From assembly GCF_021155765.1 (NCBI RefSeq), contig NC_060115.1, positions 8,722,493 to 8,786,492 of the forward strand: 64,000 nt of DNA, written 5' to 3'. Below, in pieces: positions 38,916 to 52,142 of this stretch. Each line of letters starts with the position of its first letter. Position 1 is the stretch's first letter. This stretch comes from Diprion similis (taxonomy: Eukaryota; Arthropoda; Insecta; Hymenoptera; Diprionidae). The notes below the pieces were generated by a model. The model worked only from the letters and a program-made list of their open reading frames with translations. It was not told the origin of the DNA and did no database searches. A program made the translations under genes and the position numbers.

Positions 38916-39328
38916 TATTCATGGAAATTATGGAATCAGGGAATTGTCAGGGAATTTGATATACTCTGGAAAAAATGGGGAAATCTCAGGGAATTTCATA
39001 TCTTATTCTGGAATATATTAATTTTCATTCTAGGTTCATAAAAATTTTGCCATTTAGTGAGGAAAAAAAACAAATTTTTCTTTCAACTTTCAGGCAATGA
39101 TCGTTAATCAAGCACTGATTTCTTAAAAATTTTACGTGCTAACGAATTCTTACAAATTCGCCTCACAATGAGTTTTGCTTTAGTCAAATATAGAATATTC
39201 TTGTTCGAATCACTATTGTATTTTTCATTTATTGTGCACATGAGAATAAACTGGATAAATAATGATTCTTGTATGGAAAATCTGGAATTCTCATGGAATT
39301 ACGTTTTCACTAATAACTAGACACCCTG
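38916..39328 (+). mobile_element. MITE family A, copy 1 (5'-truncated)
   Basis: Homologous along its length to the copies at 45396 and 51719, and ends in ACACCCTG like them. The first about 14 bp (CAGGGTGTACAG) of the other copies are missing and replaced by unrelated TTTAT sequence. No intact frame is shared by the copies. Confidence 0.85.
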
Positions 39329-40206
39329 TGTGAAAAATTCTCAGAGAAATCTGATCCTTCATTATAATCACTGCATCTTGTGTTATGAGAAAATCTTAGT
39401 GAAACATCGTTACTGTAAAAATAACAGTTTGAAATATGTTAGAATATTAACTCTCTTTATTTCGTTTTTCACCAAAAACTGTTTTTTTTTTTTTTTTTTT
39501 TCTTCTTGCTTAAATGGCAATCAACGGAAATTGTCAAGAAGTGAAAAGAATTTTTCCCACTCAAATCATCTCTATTATTCACTTTCAACGCAGTTTTTAC
39601 CGAATGAATTTAATCGAATGCATAAAAAACAATTACGAACGTTCGTTCCAACTTGAAATTAAACCTGTAGCATACCTTTTGCATACCATTGAAACAATCC
39701 GACTCGATACTTGACTTGCCGATCGGTTAGTTCAACGAATGCTTCTCTAATCGTAAGTCAACGCGAGTTAACGAGCCTTCTTTTTACGAACAAGTTTAAG
39801 GATGTCGTTGCAAAATTATTGCATTCCACTTATTTCTTACGATTTTTTTTTTTTTATTGCACTATTTTATATACATATGTATATATGTATACATGCTTGT
39901 ATCGTACATTCGAAAATTATGCTGAAACTCGTTTGTGACGACGAAACAAGTATTACATCAAAGACGCGTGGCATATACATATGTATCATAATAATATATA
40001 ATATATATCATACTATACCCATGTATGGATGTGTACACCTATCGTTGGTGAAATTTTACGACTTTTCGACTTTGTATTTAAGCAAACGTTTTATTATGTA
40101 ACTTGTCACAATCGTCAAACCTTGACGCATTATAATATTTATTTTTCACATATACAATCGAAAACTAAAAACTACTAATACTAATACTACTACTGCTTCC
40201 GATATT

Positions 40207-40245
<39 letters not shown>
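40207..40245. repeat. (AAC)n microsatellite
   Basis: About 13 AAC units followed by AAT units, read directly. A similar tract is at 48491-48533. Confidence 0.95.
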
Positions 40246-40248
<3 letters not shown>

Positions 40249-41013
40249 AATAATAAATTAATTAATCAATTGCACAATGGAAACTAATAGCTTAATAATT
40301 AATTATGAATATACCTAATGTAAAAACAAAATTTGAACACAGCTTTTGCACATAAGTTGCTTGCGTATACTTTAGCTACCTCGTATGTGTACGTTTGTTG
40401 AAGAAAAAGGAAAAGAAAAAAAAAAAAACTGAAAGTAATTTACGTATGAGTTTTTTTTTTTTTTTTTCAACCACTCAAGTGTCTACACTTATTGCGGCTA
40501 CAGTCAGAAATAGATGTCCGATAGTTTTTTTGTCATTTTTTTTTTCTTTACAGTTATTTTTTGCCAATTAGGTTCGAAATTGATACTAGAAAATATGCGA
40601 AGTTTTTTTTTTTTTTTTTTTTGGGGGGGGATTCTGTAGTTTGGTTTGTTGTAGTAGTCGTTTAGTCGCGACGACGATTCTGTAATTTAATATCACTGCT
40701 TTTTATACTATCTTTGAAGTATCTGAATAGTTCGATTACTTTTTACTTCGACTTTTTTTTTATCCGGTTTTGATATTATTTAATGTAGATATTTTTTTGG
40801 TCTTTGGAAAATTTTCACTATGTCAACGTTCTGTTCTCTGATCTTTTTACTTTTTTCTTTTTACCTTATTTCGAATACGTCCGATACTCCCGTATTACTT
40901 ACTTTTCAAATATTGAATCAACGAGTCTCAAGACTTCGATTTACGCAACCTTTGACATCCGAGGACGGCTGCATAGTCCGGTTGTAATATTATTTACTGT
41001 TCAACCACAAACG

Positions 41014-41016
<3 letters not shown>

Positions 41017-41061
<45 letters not shown>
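41017..41061. repeat. (TA)n microsatellite
   Basis: About 22 TA units, read directly. Confidence 0.95.
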
Positions 41062-41064
<3 letters not shown>

Positions 41065-42353
41065 TGTATTCATGTGAGTTAGTGAGTTTAGGCAGTTAAA
41101 CCGTATTGCAAGTTAGTATGTTTAACGTTTGCCTAGAGAAACTCGGTCGCGAACACTAAAATGTAGGCTATTGTAACCGTTGTACATGCGTATGTATACA
41201 GGGTTCGTCATTTTTATTTTTATCAATTTCCTGCCACTTTTTCGTTATTTATTTCTTTCCTGTTTTTTTTTTTTTTTTTTTCTCTATCTACTTTTTCTTT
41301 TTACTTTGTTCGTTGTATGCAATTTTTTCATTCCTCTCTTCGTTTCGTGCGTCGGATATTGACAGGTCCATTCGTACATATGGAGTTTGCCTGTGTTTTG
41401 CTTTTTTTTTTCTTTTTTCACCTTTAACCTCCTTTCAATCACACGAATTGCATATAGTATATGCATGTTACTTATCTTATTGAAAAATTTGTCTTCTAAA
41501 TGATAGTGTATATATATATATATATATATATACATACATATATGTATGTATCAGCGTTTGTAAAAATTTCTTATTTTCCTTCTGTGCTATTGAAAACTAA
41601 CCGTTTAACCATATTCAACTACAGATCGGTCAAAAGATATCAAAACTTTTTCTATATAAATACAATAATTTTCTTTGTTTAATTAAATATTGTCTTTTTA
41701 CAATCATTATTATATGGTAACACGTTTTATTTTATTTATACATTATTACTTAAAACCGTGTTAACTATTTTAACATATATATAGGTATATATATACATAC
41801 GTATATTGTATAACCTTACGATGTGAAGAAGTAGCAACATTATCAACTGTGGGAAGGTACCGTACATTCATGTATGCCGTATATAAGAGAGAATGATGTA
41901 TGTACATACCTATGTATACATACGTGGGTGGCTCACGTTGCGTATATGTCAAAAACAGGATTTGTTCACGTTCACAAAGTGTGCCACGGTCGTCTCTCTC
42001 CTTGAATAACAAACGTTTATTACGTATGTACTCATAAGCGTTTCTTAGATTTCATTTATGTATCTCGATATGTACTATAAAAAAAAAAAACATTTAAAAA
42101 AACAAAAGACAAAACAAAAAAAATATACCGATGCTTTATTCTTAATGGTTTGGAAAGAATTGGTTAGATTTCATGAACTATTTTTTTTCTTGTTTTTTGT
42201 TTTGTTTTGTTTTTATATATATTTTTAACCAATAATTACTGTCTGGTCTGGTTGGAGTTACGAAAACGCCCGATTTCGAATTATTTGAAAGTTGAAGTTC
42301 CAGTTAACTTTGATGTTTGGGTTACAGTTTGATCTCTATACTTACGTCACTTT

Positions 42354-42387
<34 letters not shown>

Positions 42388-43457
42388 GATAATCAGTGAT
42401 ACAAAAATCGCGTTGAATTTACGTTTTATGGGTGAGTCTGAAATTTTCACCCATTTTCTGCAAAGATCCGAGAATCCATGTTATGTGCGAATCGTCCTGA
42501 ATTATAACGCGGTGGGTATTAAAATTGTTGAAAACTCATCCGCAATCGTAATCATAAAATCGAAATGTTATATCGTAAAATTGTAATTCGTGACACGTTG
42601 GAGTCCCCGTAAGTTTCATGCTTATTTATTATTTTATATAAAAATTTAAATCAAATCGCCTCATCGTACACATCATCGGGTCGCTTTAATCTGCGTTATT
42701 GAACATTTTTTTCCTGAAGTAGGCGGCAGCGATTCTATCTCATACGTGTCATACATTATATACAAATGAATTATAAATTTAATGTATATCTGATTCATCG
42801 TTGTGCCACTTTTTTTGCGATTTTTTACTCAAGACCATTCAATTTAATTAACACTAAATTTTTTTTTGTAATCGCAGATATGACATTGAATTCATGTGTA
42901 TATGCATATTTCATGTATAGTTAGAGTGTTTTCAGTTATACAAAATATTGTTCACCTATAATATCTAGTTATAAATCCGACACATGCAGGATATAACGGT
43001 TCTGTCATAATGGAAAAGATGAAAAAAAAAAAGGAAATTAAAAGGAAAAAAGCGTTTAGTTATTTTTATAATATTTATAGAAGGCAAAATTATTTGGTTC
43101 TTTTAGTTAATCAGGAATAATGCGAAAACATTGTGTTTATTTGTTCGTTATCGCTGCTGCGGCGGGTAAAATATGTGTAAGTCGAAACGTTCCTTCGAAA
43201 ACGAGCAATAAAACGTAAAAATATTCCATGCAACCGTCTCGTTTCGACTCCCACGTCCCTATAACGTAATTTCGGTGCTAGGTGGAAATACTTAAGTCAC
43301 TGAATTGATGCGTCAATAGGTTTGTGAAGTATTTAATTTTAACTCATCTAAATTAATGAGAATTAAATGAATTATTACAGAAGATTAGCTCGAGTTGATT
43401 TGAATTATTTTGGAGACGTGACAGAATTATCTGTTTAAAATTAATTTGAAACAAAAG

Positions 43458-43488
<31 letters not shown>

Positions 43489-45395
43489 ATCTAATTTGAA
43501 TCAACGTAAAATACGTAAAAATAAATTAAAACTTTTTGAAACTCAATTTAATAGGAATAAATGAGGTATCGATAATAATTGAGAAAGAAGAAAGCATACC
43601 TTGAAATTCATGAATTGAAATTAATTGTTTTGATCTGAAGAAATTTATATAAATTATAAGAATTAATTTGAAATTGAAGAAAAAAAATTAGTAAATAAAT
43701 AAATAATCGTGGAATTACATGAATTAATTTGAGTTGATTTACCAAAAAAAAAAAAAAAAAAAAAAAAACTTACAGTGTCAATCAAATCTCGAGTTACTTT
43801 TTCATCGTTTCATCGAGTTTGCGTGGCTTCTATTTATTTATTTATTTAGTTTTATTTGATTTTCTTCTTCTACTTTCGTTTCTTTTACAACCACTCATAT
43901 TGTACTTGTAAGTGTGTATGTATATATATATATATATATATACATACACACTTACTATATATATATATCTATATATAAATATACTTGATGCGCGTGTCAA
44001 GTTATTTTGTGTAGGAAGGTACACGTACGTTTAATAACCGTGAAACAGATTATAAACGACACGTCAAAACCGAGAGCAAAGTCAGGGTCATGACAAATGG
44101 TTTGATCTGAAGAAGTTCATGTAACTGTATATATACATATACATATACATATGCTCTAATTTATAATGATAATTCTTTGATTTTATATTGTAAATAACAC
44201 GCGCGCACAAGTTTCTATATATTTATGATAATTTTGCATCGCCTCTGAAATGGAAAATTAAATAATTGAAAAACAATTACCTAATTTTTTCAGTTTTTTT
44301 TTTGCATCTCAACTCTATATCCCCCCCCCCATTTATCATCATTTTATGTGACACTTTATTTATTTTCTCCGGCAATTTTCATTGGAAAAAATGTGAACGA
44401 AACGAGAATTTATCAAGTATGACGAAAGTCTTGTCAAAGATATTTGTTTATTTCTGAAAATTGCGTGTTAGGTACACTGTAACCTAAGACGCGATTATTA
44501 CAATTGTTTAAGTAATTGATTTGTTTCTTTATTGGTGAAATACACTGGAAATTATTGGAAAAATGATAGTATAGGGATGAAAAAAATGTCTTAGGAAGGT
44601 GCTAATAATAAATTTGATTATACATTCCCGTTTCATAAAAATTTTTCCCACGAAAATTGCCGGATAAAATTCTTTAACACTCTAAGCATAACGGTTTTTT
44701 TTGTTTATTATTGTTGTTGTTGTTGTTTTTTTGCTTAGCATTTTCACGATTGTTGTTCGAACGATTCAGTTTCACCGATTACCCGAATTCGTGCATTTCA
44801 TTCATCATATATATTTATGTTTCGATGTCAGAATTCATTCATTCCTCAAAACCACATAACTTCCGATTTGAAACATATTTATATATTTATACATTCATAC
44901 ATATACGTGGGGAAGTATAATATATGATGCTGAATAAATAATTAATCTATATTGCGTAAATATATGTATAATACACGTGTATAGATGTCGATATAATGGA
45001 AAGGAAATGCGTGATTGATACACAAGAGTACGGATGAATTTCACTGACTTTCTTATCATTTTTCTATATTGTATTCGTAATAATCACTTACTCGACATCG
45101 GAAAACGAAGCGTTGATAACACGGCTCGTGAAAGTTTTCTCATATGGTAGTTACGACGACTGTGTAAAAGGCTTCCTTTATGACACATGCCATTATTATA
45201 TATATATATGTAGGCACCTTGTGTTGTTACGTTAGTTAACTAACTATAAATCTTGTTCCAGTTACTTCGTTATTTATTTAGACACCGCGGTGTACGCCAA
45301 GTTGTAATCAATTTTCAATGATTTGTGTGGTTCGTATTATACCTCGGCTATAACTTCATACATACTCTATTAAATACGTCAGTTATACGTATCTA

Positions 45396-45823
45396 CAGGG
45401 TGTACAGTATTCATGGAAATTATGGAATCAGGTAATTGTCAGGGAATTTGATATACTCTGGAAAAAATGGGGAAATCTCAAGGAATTTCATGTCTTATTC
45501 TGGAATTTATTAATTTTCATTCTAGGTTCATAAAAATTTTGCCATTTGGTGAGGAAAAAAACAAATTTTTCTTTCAACTTTCAGGCAACGATCGTTAATC
45601 AAGCACTGATTCCTTAAAAATTTTACGTGCTAACGAATTCTTACAAATTTGCCTCACAATGAGTTTTGCTCTAGTCAAATATAGAATATTCTTGTTCGAA
45701 TTAATCATTATTGTATCTTTCATTTATTGTGCACATGACAAGAAACTGGATAAATAATGATTCTTGCCTGGAAAACCTGGAATCCTCAGGCAATTACGTT
45801 TTTACAAATAATTAGACACCCTG
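45396..45823 (+). mobile_element. MITE family A, copy 2 (complete, TA-flanked)
   Basis: The 428-bp element runs from CAGGGTGT to ACACCCTG, an 8-bp perfect terminal inverted repeat. It is flanked by TA on both sides, which suggests a TA target duplication of the Tc1/mariner type. It is the most intact of three copies and has no transposase frame. Its interior is near-identical by eye to copies 1 and 3 (for example GGTGAGGAAAAAAACAAATT and GATAAATAATGATTCTTG). Confidence 0.88.
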
Positions 45824-46365
45824 TACATACCTATCATACAGTAACCCTTGACGTATTATTTAACAAACCGTTGCCGCATTATAGCTGGTTTAATTTTAAT
45901 TCGTTTCGATAGCTTTTTTTTTTACTCCTGTTCTTGAAATTTCAATTTCTCGGTATAAAAAAAAAAAAAAATTGACAACATTTCGTTGAGAATTGGATGA
46001 CGTTTCTTTGCTTTACTTTTTTTTTTTATATCTTCGCACGATATCTCGTTCAAAGAATATTGAACAAGTTGGGAAATCCGTGTCGCGTAATACACGACGA
46101 ATTTTCAAAGTTTGCCGCGAGTTTTTCCCTTATAATTAATTAATTATCATTAAGCATTCAATTATCACCATTGATTGACCTATCTACGTATCTCTCCCTC
46201 GCTTCTACGTACATGATATAGTTCCTTTTGCTATATATATACTGTAACACACAAGAATAGTAATAGTGATTGGTGGTGTTCATCAATTATTATCGATACA
46301 TACGTGCCCGTGTATTTGTACATAATTCTCTGCTATGTACAGATATATAAATTCTATGTGGGTGG

Positions 46366-46397
<32 letters not shown>

Positions 46398-48490
46398 AGG
46401 TATACAGATGGCGGTGCATAAGAAATCTGCTGAATTATTCGGTGCTGGTCATTGTCTAGATGTATATAATCATCTGTTATCATGCCTGTGGTATATATAT
46501 ATATATATATATATATAAATATACACGTGTGTATACCCTTACGAAATCACGCTTATTACACACAACCTCGCGTAATGATCTCTGTTGTTATATATATATA
46601 TATATATATGTATCTATACCTGTAAAGTGTACATAATAATCACGCACCCGAAGAAAATTCTTACAACTTTATCGGTATTGAATCGATATTATTTATACAA
46701 AATACGTAATAAATGTGTAAAATTTGTATTATATATGTATGTATAATACCTGCGTATACAGAAAACGAAACTGCAACTGTTTACGTAAAACTATTGTGTT
46801 ATATATATATGTAGATGAGAAAATGACTTCACTGTAAGACTTTGAATTTTATTTAGAATTACAATTTGCTGCATTGCGTAATTTTTTTTTTTTTCCAATT
46901 TGTGCGAAAAAAAGAATCGCTTTTTAATATACATATTATATAGATACATATATGTATATATATGCACAATTTCTGTAAACATAATTTGCATCTGCGGAGA
47001 AAAAAAATTGCAAAGAGATTTTTTTTGGTGGTTTATTGCGAATTCAATCGGCGAAAAATTAATAGATAAGTTTGAAATTTTTCTTCATCATAGTCGATCT
47101 AACATCTCGAATTTTTTATACATATCTGATCTGAGATTCGTAATCAGCGAGACCGAAAAACGCTTACGATAGTATCATGTTGTAAATGAATGTTAAATCA
47201 ACACAAAAATGTGGGATTCAAAGGATTGACCTTTGCCGTTTTATTCTCTCTCTCTCTTTTTTTTTTTTTTCTTACAACGTCTAACTTTTTACAATCTTTC
47301 AACTTTATACTTATCCTCGAATGAAGAAAGCTCGAGGCGAGCTGAGATCGACGGAATGTCGACGAGCAGTTTGTCTCACGTCGAACTTTTCCTTCGAACC
47401 AGCGAACGCGTTTGGCGACATTCTATTAACGATGGTAAAGTAATAGACTTGGTAGTAGTTTGATGCAGCTTGAGCTCTGGCAGGTTTTTATATTCAATGG
47501 GATTTGACGCAAGGTAAAACGTTGCGTCTTGTTTCTTAACGTTGACGCAGTATAGTCTGATGTTTAATGAACGGTATAAAAACGAAAAGAAAAGATAATG
47601 CGTAATCGAAACTCGTTTTTTAAATATTATTATACGATCAGAGATACGGATTTTGGAAATTAACTCTTTAATCACATCCGTGTATTGACGAAACGAATTT
47701 TAATGTCTCATTATATTCCACTTAATATATCGAACATAGACGATTATCATTGATTAGCCATAATTTCGACCAGTTCAACATATCGTTCGATGAATATTCA
47801 CTAATTTTATCTGCTCAATTATTCCTCTGAGACTTGGATTTGATAAAGAAAACAGAGACTTGCAATAATATAAATTTCACTTGAACAATATATATCAAAA
47901 TAAATAACTATATTATTACAAGTGTACGAAAATTTATTTATTATAAATAAATTTCTGAGATTTTCGACGAATTGTGATGTTCGTGAAGTGTAACGTGAAG
48001 GATTGGAATAAGAAAATTGATAAAAAATAATGAATAAAAAAGAAACATAATCCTTGCGGCGGTTTTTAATTCGCACAATCATGCTAATTATCGTTCTCCT
48101 CTTTAGCGATTCTAACATTTCTTGTAGTTTATATTTTCCTCTTTCATCTATGAATAGGTAAAGTTTATTTATCGCGTAGGGATATACAGTGCAGTAATTA
48201 TATTCGTATCTAACGTCGAACGGTTGAAAAAGGTACTCTTCCAGCGAGAAAAGAAAAGAAAGGAAACCGTAAAAACCACACACATATCATGGGAATTACA
48301 CCAAAGCCTTTGTAATTAAATTTTGTTACAAATTTCATTCTTTCTTCTTTATAACTTTATCTTTTTCTCCTGTTCCTTCCGGGCTTTAATTAATTGTCAG
48401 TATATGTATTTAATTGATATTTATCGATGGTCGTAATTTATCTTTCTTTAGATCGCGCACGATTCTTATTATATTTAATTAACATATAAT

Positions 48491-48535
<45 letters not shown>

Positions 48536-50560
48536 AATGAAATTCCGTTACGCGCAGTTGATAATTTTGTCGATGGTGTAAAATCGGTTCTATCGTTATT
48601 TAAATTATTATTGCTCATCGTCATTATTGTTGCTGTTGTTGTTGTTTTTTATTTGTTTATTTTTTTTTTTTTTGTTTTTTACATCGTGTAACTAACTATA
48701 TATCGTATGTTACAATTCCGGAGGTACGTAAGAAGAAAGGTGGGACACATTCCGTATTTGACACACAAGTTTTTACAGTTATGCTGCGTACGATCGCTTT
48801 TCACATCACGTATTATACGTGTACATATGTATATTTAAACACACACACGCACACACACACAGATACAAAGCAACGCGGGGCTTCAAACAACTGATTTCTT
48901 TTTTATTCTTCGTTTAAGTGTTTTTTCTTTTTTTTGTTTCAACCGGTTTGAATGCGCGGAAAATTCTTTTGAGGTCTCGAGTCAGTTATTTGCATAAACT
49001 GTAAATCAACAGATGGATTGGCGAACATTCATGTATGAGGCATTCCACTCATTTCTTATTTTCAAGTACGATAAACAGTGTTAGAAATGAACATCTTTTA
49101 TCGAGTTTTAGATTTTTCGAATCGCAGGTTTTGTTTTTAACTGCTCCCAAAAACACGGATACCTAATTATCCAATCGATATAGTCTCGATCGTTTGGTTT
49201 GACATTTATCTAATGATAAATTCTTTTTTGGAGAGGGAAAATTGCTAAAAGTACGAAAAGTCGAATTGAATATTAATTTCTTTTTCTTTTTTATTTTTGA
49301 ACCCAACACTTGAAAAATATAAAAAAAAAAGAAAATTTACAATGTCTCATCGTCGGATCATGGCGCAGGTGTGCTAATCGTATTACGGAAAATTGTTGTT
49401 ACGTTTAAATTATACGTTATTTTATTTTCCAACTCTGTTTTTTTTTTTTTCTTCTTCTAGTCTTTACTTTTTATTTTTCTTATTTTTATTTTTCTTATTT
49501 CTCACAACTCAGTCTGGAATCGCTTCACCTTTTATCAATGATTAGTCAGTCACAGACACGTGACGGCCTTGAACTCGACAGTCGTGGAATGAACGTGAAT
49601 ATATCGTATCTGATCGCGATGCGATCGCTTCGCGATCGTGACCTTTCGTCATCGCACATATGTACGTATGCGGTAGGACTGGTCTTTTATTTTTTAATAC
49701 CATTTTTATTTACCACCTTTCACCCAGCCATGCGGTTACCTTTACATTCTCAACGTTCAGCCGGCCAACAATAAGATTAATGAAGTATCGATCACTTTAT
49801 TGGTGAAAACTGCAATGAATGATGATGACAAAATCACTAGTGATTTAATGAATATATTCGCATGTTTCGAGACATTTGCAAATATTGTTGGAATATATTG
49901 CGAATGTGACTGTCACAGATACTTGATATATATTTTGTTTTTTAAAGTTGTTAAAATAATGTTGAATAAGATTTAAAAAAAATAAAAAAAGTCAGTTGGA
50001 TAATGAAATTTTATTATAAAAATTTGCATAAGAAAATTAATTTGTTTCTGTTACAAATTTGACGTTAAATAATTAAACAAACGATCGGCTTGGAAGTTTC
50101 CGGAAGACGAGAAGAATGCGAGAAAAACTCAGTGAAGAAGAAGAAGAAGAAGAAAAAGATGACGAGAACGACGATTTTTTTTTTCTACTTCTTTCGTCTT
50201 CTTCTTTTTCTGTGCCCTCCTCTCTCTCTCTCTCTCTCTCTTTAATTTTGTTTTCTATCAATTTTATTAGATTGAGTGTCGTTATCCACGGAATACGTAA
50301 ACTTATCCCAAATTTTTTAATTCCTACCTTTAACTGAAAGTATAAACATTATCTTTGTGCATTAAATGTAATTTTTTTTAATTTATAAAAGAAGTAAACA
50401 AATTATTAGAAAATAATAGAATTTCAAGCAACTGATTTCACGCGTTAATATTACCCGAAAATGTTTATTTATATAGAAAGAATCTTTTTTTTTTTTTTTA
50501 TAATATGAATATATTTCTGGGATGATATTGAAAAAATTTGAAAATGATTTTACCAAATAA
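45824..50560. other. ATP10 intron, middle-distal part
   Basis: No coding exon recognised. Contains many (TA)n tracts (for example 46493-46516 and 46590-46608), (GT)n near 46367-46383, (AAC)n at 48491-48533, a GATCGCGAT-rich palindromic patch at 49613-49641, and a (GAA)n/(TTC)n inverted purine-pyrimidine pair at about 50136-50211. Confidence 0.55.
48491..48533. repeat. (AAC)n microsatellite
   Basis: About 14 AAC units, read directly; second copy of the motif at 40207. Confidence 0.95.
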
Positions 50561-50575
50561 CGGACACCCTGATAT
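50561..50575 (+). mobile_element. Possible isolated right end of MITE family A
   Basis: AAATAACGGACACCCTGATA at this position resembles the right end of copy 3 (AAATAACTGGACACCCTGATA). The preceding 25 bp are only loosely similar. It may be a fragment left by a decayed copy. Confidence 0.35.
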
Positions 50576-50701
50576 ATATACGTATAAAATATTTACAACA
50601 ACAACAAAAGCGTGTAATAACGATCGACGCCGTGTTCGTGTCTCCTTTTATTACAGTCTTCTCGAGGCCTTTGAGAAAGTTTGCCTGCCTTGTCAAGTAT
50701 A

Positions 50702-50734
50702 TGACGTCATTCCAGGTCGTTGTCCGTGACGTCA
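50702..50734. promoter_or_regulatory. Paired CRE palindromes (TGACGTCA x2)
   Basis: Two perfect CREB/ATF-type octamers lie at 50702-50709 and 50727-50734, 25 bp apart, each followed by TTC. They sit in a locally less A+T-rich patch. Binding is inferred from the motif only; single copies also occur at 26993-27000 and 33170-33177. Confidence 0.4.
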
Positions 50735-50766
50735 TTCGCCGTTGCGAATTGCGTGCCGATGTCCAT

Positions 50767-50789
50767 GGGGGGGGGGGGGGGGGGGGGGG
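50767..50789. repeat. G23 homopolymer
   Basis: Twenty-three consecutive G residues, read directly, 33 bp downstream of the paired CRE motifs. Quadruplex-capable and probably length-variable. Confidence 0.95.
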
Positions 50790-51718
50790 TTGAAAAAAAT
50801 AGGAGAGAAAGAAGAACAACCAAACGAAAAGAAAAAATAAATGTCAAGGGAAGAAGAAAATAGTTAATTGATTAATCCAGTGTTTGTAGATGTTGTGATG
50901 ATTAATGCGCAGGTGTATCAAGTATTACGTATCGTCTTCGGTTGTCCTCGTTTTCTTTTTCTTTCTTTCTTTCTTTCTTTCTTCCTTTCTCCATCCTATT
51001 CTTCGAACATTGACTCGTGGATTTTGACGCGACCCAATTTTTTGGCGATTCTCCTTTTTCTCGTCTTATTAACGCAATTTATCAAATATTGCTGATCACT
51101 TTTTCGAAATATACAACCGCGCATATTTTACTTGATAGTTGTTTGAAAATTTGAAAATTTCATAGGTATAGGTATAATCAGTATTAACTTGTAAATTTTT
51201 TTTTTTGTTCATTGAAGTAGAATGAAAGTTACGAAGAAAATAATTGTGTTCATGGCTTCCGTACGGTTTTCTTTAAGATGTCAATTGACGTCTTTTCCCT
51301 CTTTTCCCCCCAATTCGTCAGAGGAAATGCTTTCCGATTTTAACTTGTCTGTTTTTCAATCGTTATGGCGATTTTCTTTTTTTGTCTCTTTCTCGTATCT
51401 TCTTCTTGAATGTTTTTACCTACAGGTTTCACGTGTTCTCGCTTAAATATCGCAGGAATGTCAAAAATATTTCACACCATCTTTTAACTTCTCACGTGAC
51501 AAAAGATCGTATATTTTTCTTTACGACAGCTTATCCCATGTATTAAGGCACGCGATATATGTTCATATTTTTTCGCGATTGGAAAGGAACTTTGTAAGGA
51601 AGAGATTGCCGTGACCGATCGAAGTGCGTATGTGATATACATATAATTTTATCATCGATTTTTTCTTCTTTGAATCGAAAGAATCGATGAAAAACACGTT
51701 TTGACAATTCTATATGCC

Positions 51719-52142
51719 CAGGGTGTACAGTATTCATGGAAATTATGGATTTAGAGAATTCTCAGGGAATTTGACATCCCTTGGAAAAAATGGGGAAAAC
51801 TCAGGGGATTTCATGTCTTATTCTGGAATATATTAATTTTCATTCTAGGTTTATAAAAATTTTGCCATTTGGTGAGGAAAAAAACAAATTTTTCTTTCAA
51901 CTTTCAGGCAATGATCGCGAATCAAGCAATGATTCCTTAAAAATTTTACGTACTAACGAATTCTTACAAATTTGCCTCACAATGAGTTTTGCTCTAGTCA
52001 AATATAAAATATTCTTGTTCGTATGACTATTGTATCTTTCATTTATTGTGCACATGAGAATAAACTGGATAAATAATGATTCTTGTATGGAAAACCTGTA
52101 ATCCTCCGGGAATTACGTTATCACAAATAACTGGACACCCTG
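51719..52142 (+). mobile_element. MITE family A, copy 3
   Basis: The 424-bp element runs from CAGGGTGT to ACACCCTG, in the same orientation as copies 1 and 2 and closely similar throughout. Flanks (GCC on the left, ATA on the right) do not show a TA or other duplication, so the target duplication has decayed or the flanks were rearranged. Confidence 0.87.

Larger units (their letters stand above)
39329..45395. other. ATP10 intron, middle part
   Basis: No coding exon recognised. The DNA is dominated by simple repeats: (AAC)n at 40207-40245, (TA)n at 41017-41061 and 41509-41531, T28 at 42358-42385, A30 at 43458-43487 and A25 at 43744-43768. Tyr/Ile-rich or Phe-rich frames in this stretch are translations of (TA)n and poly(T) tracts and not genes. 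Confidence 0.6.

Noticed and set aside
47819-48283. 154-codon minus-strand frame
   Set aside because: Tyr/Ile/Phe-rich composition typical of translated A+T-rich DNA, with no domain or splice context.
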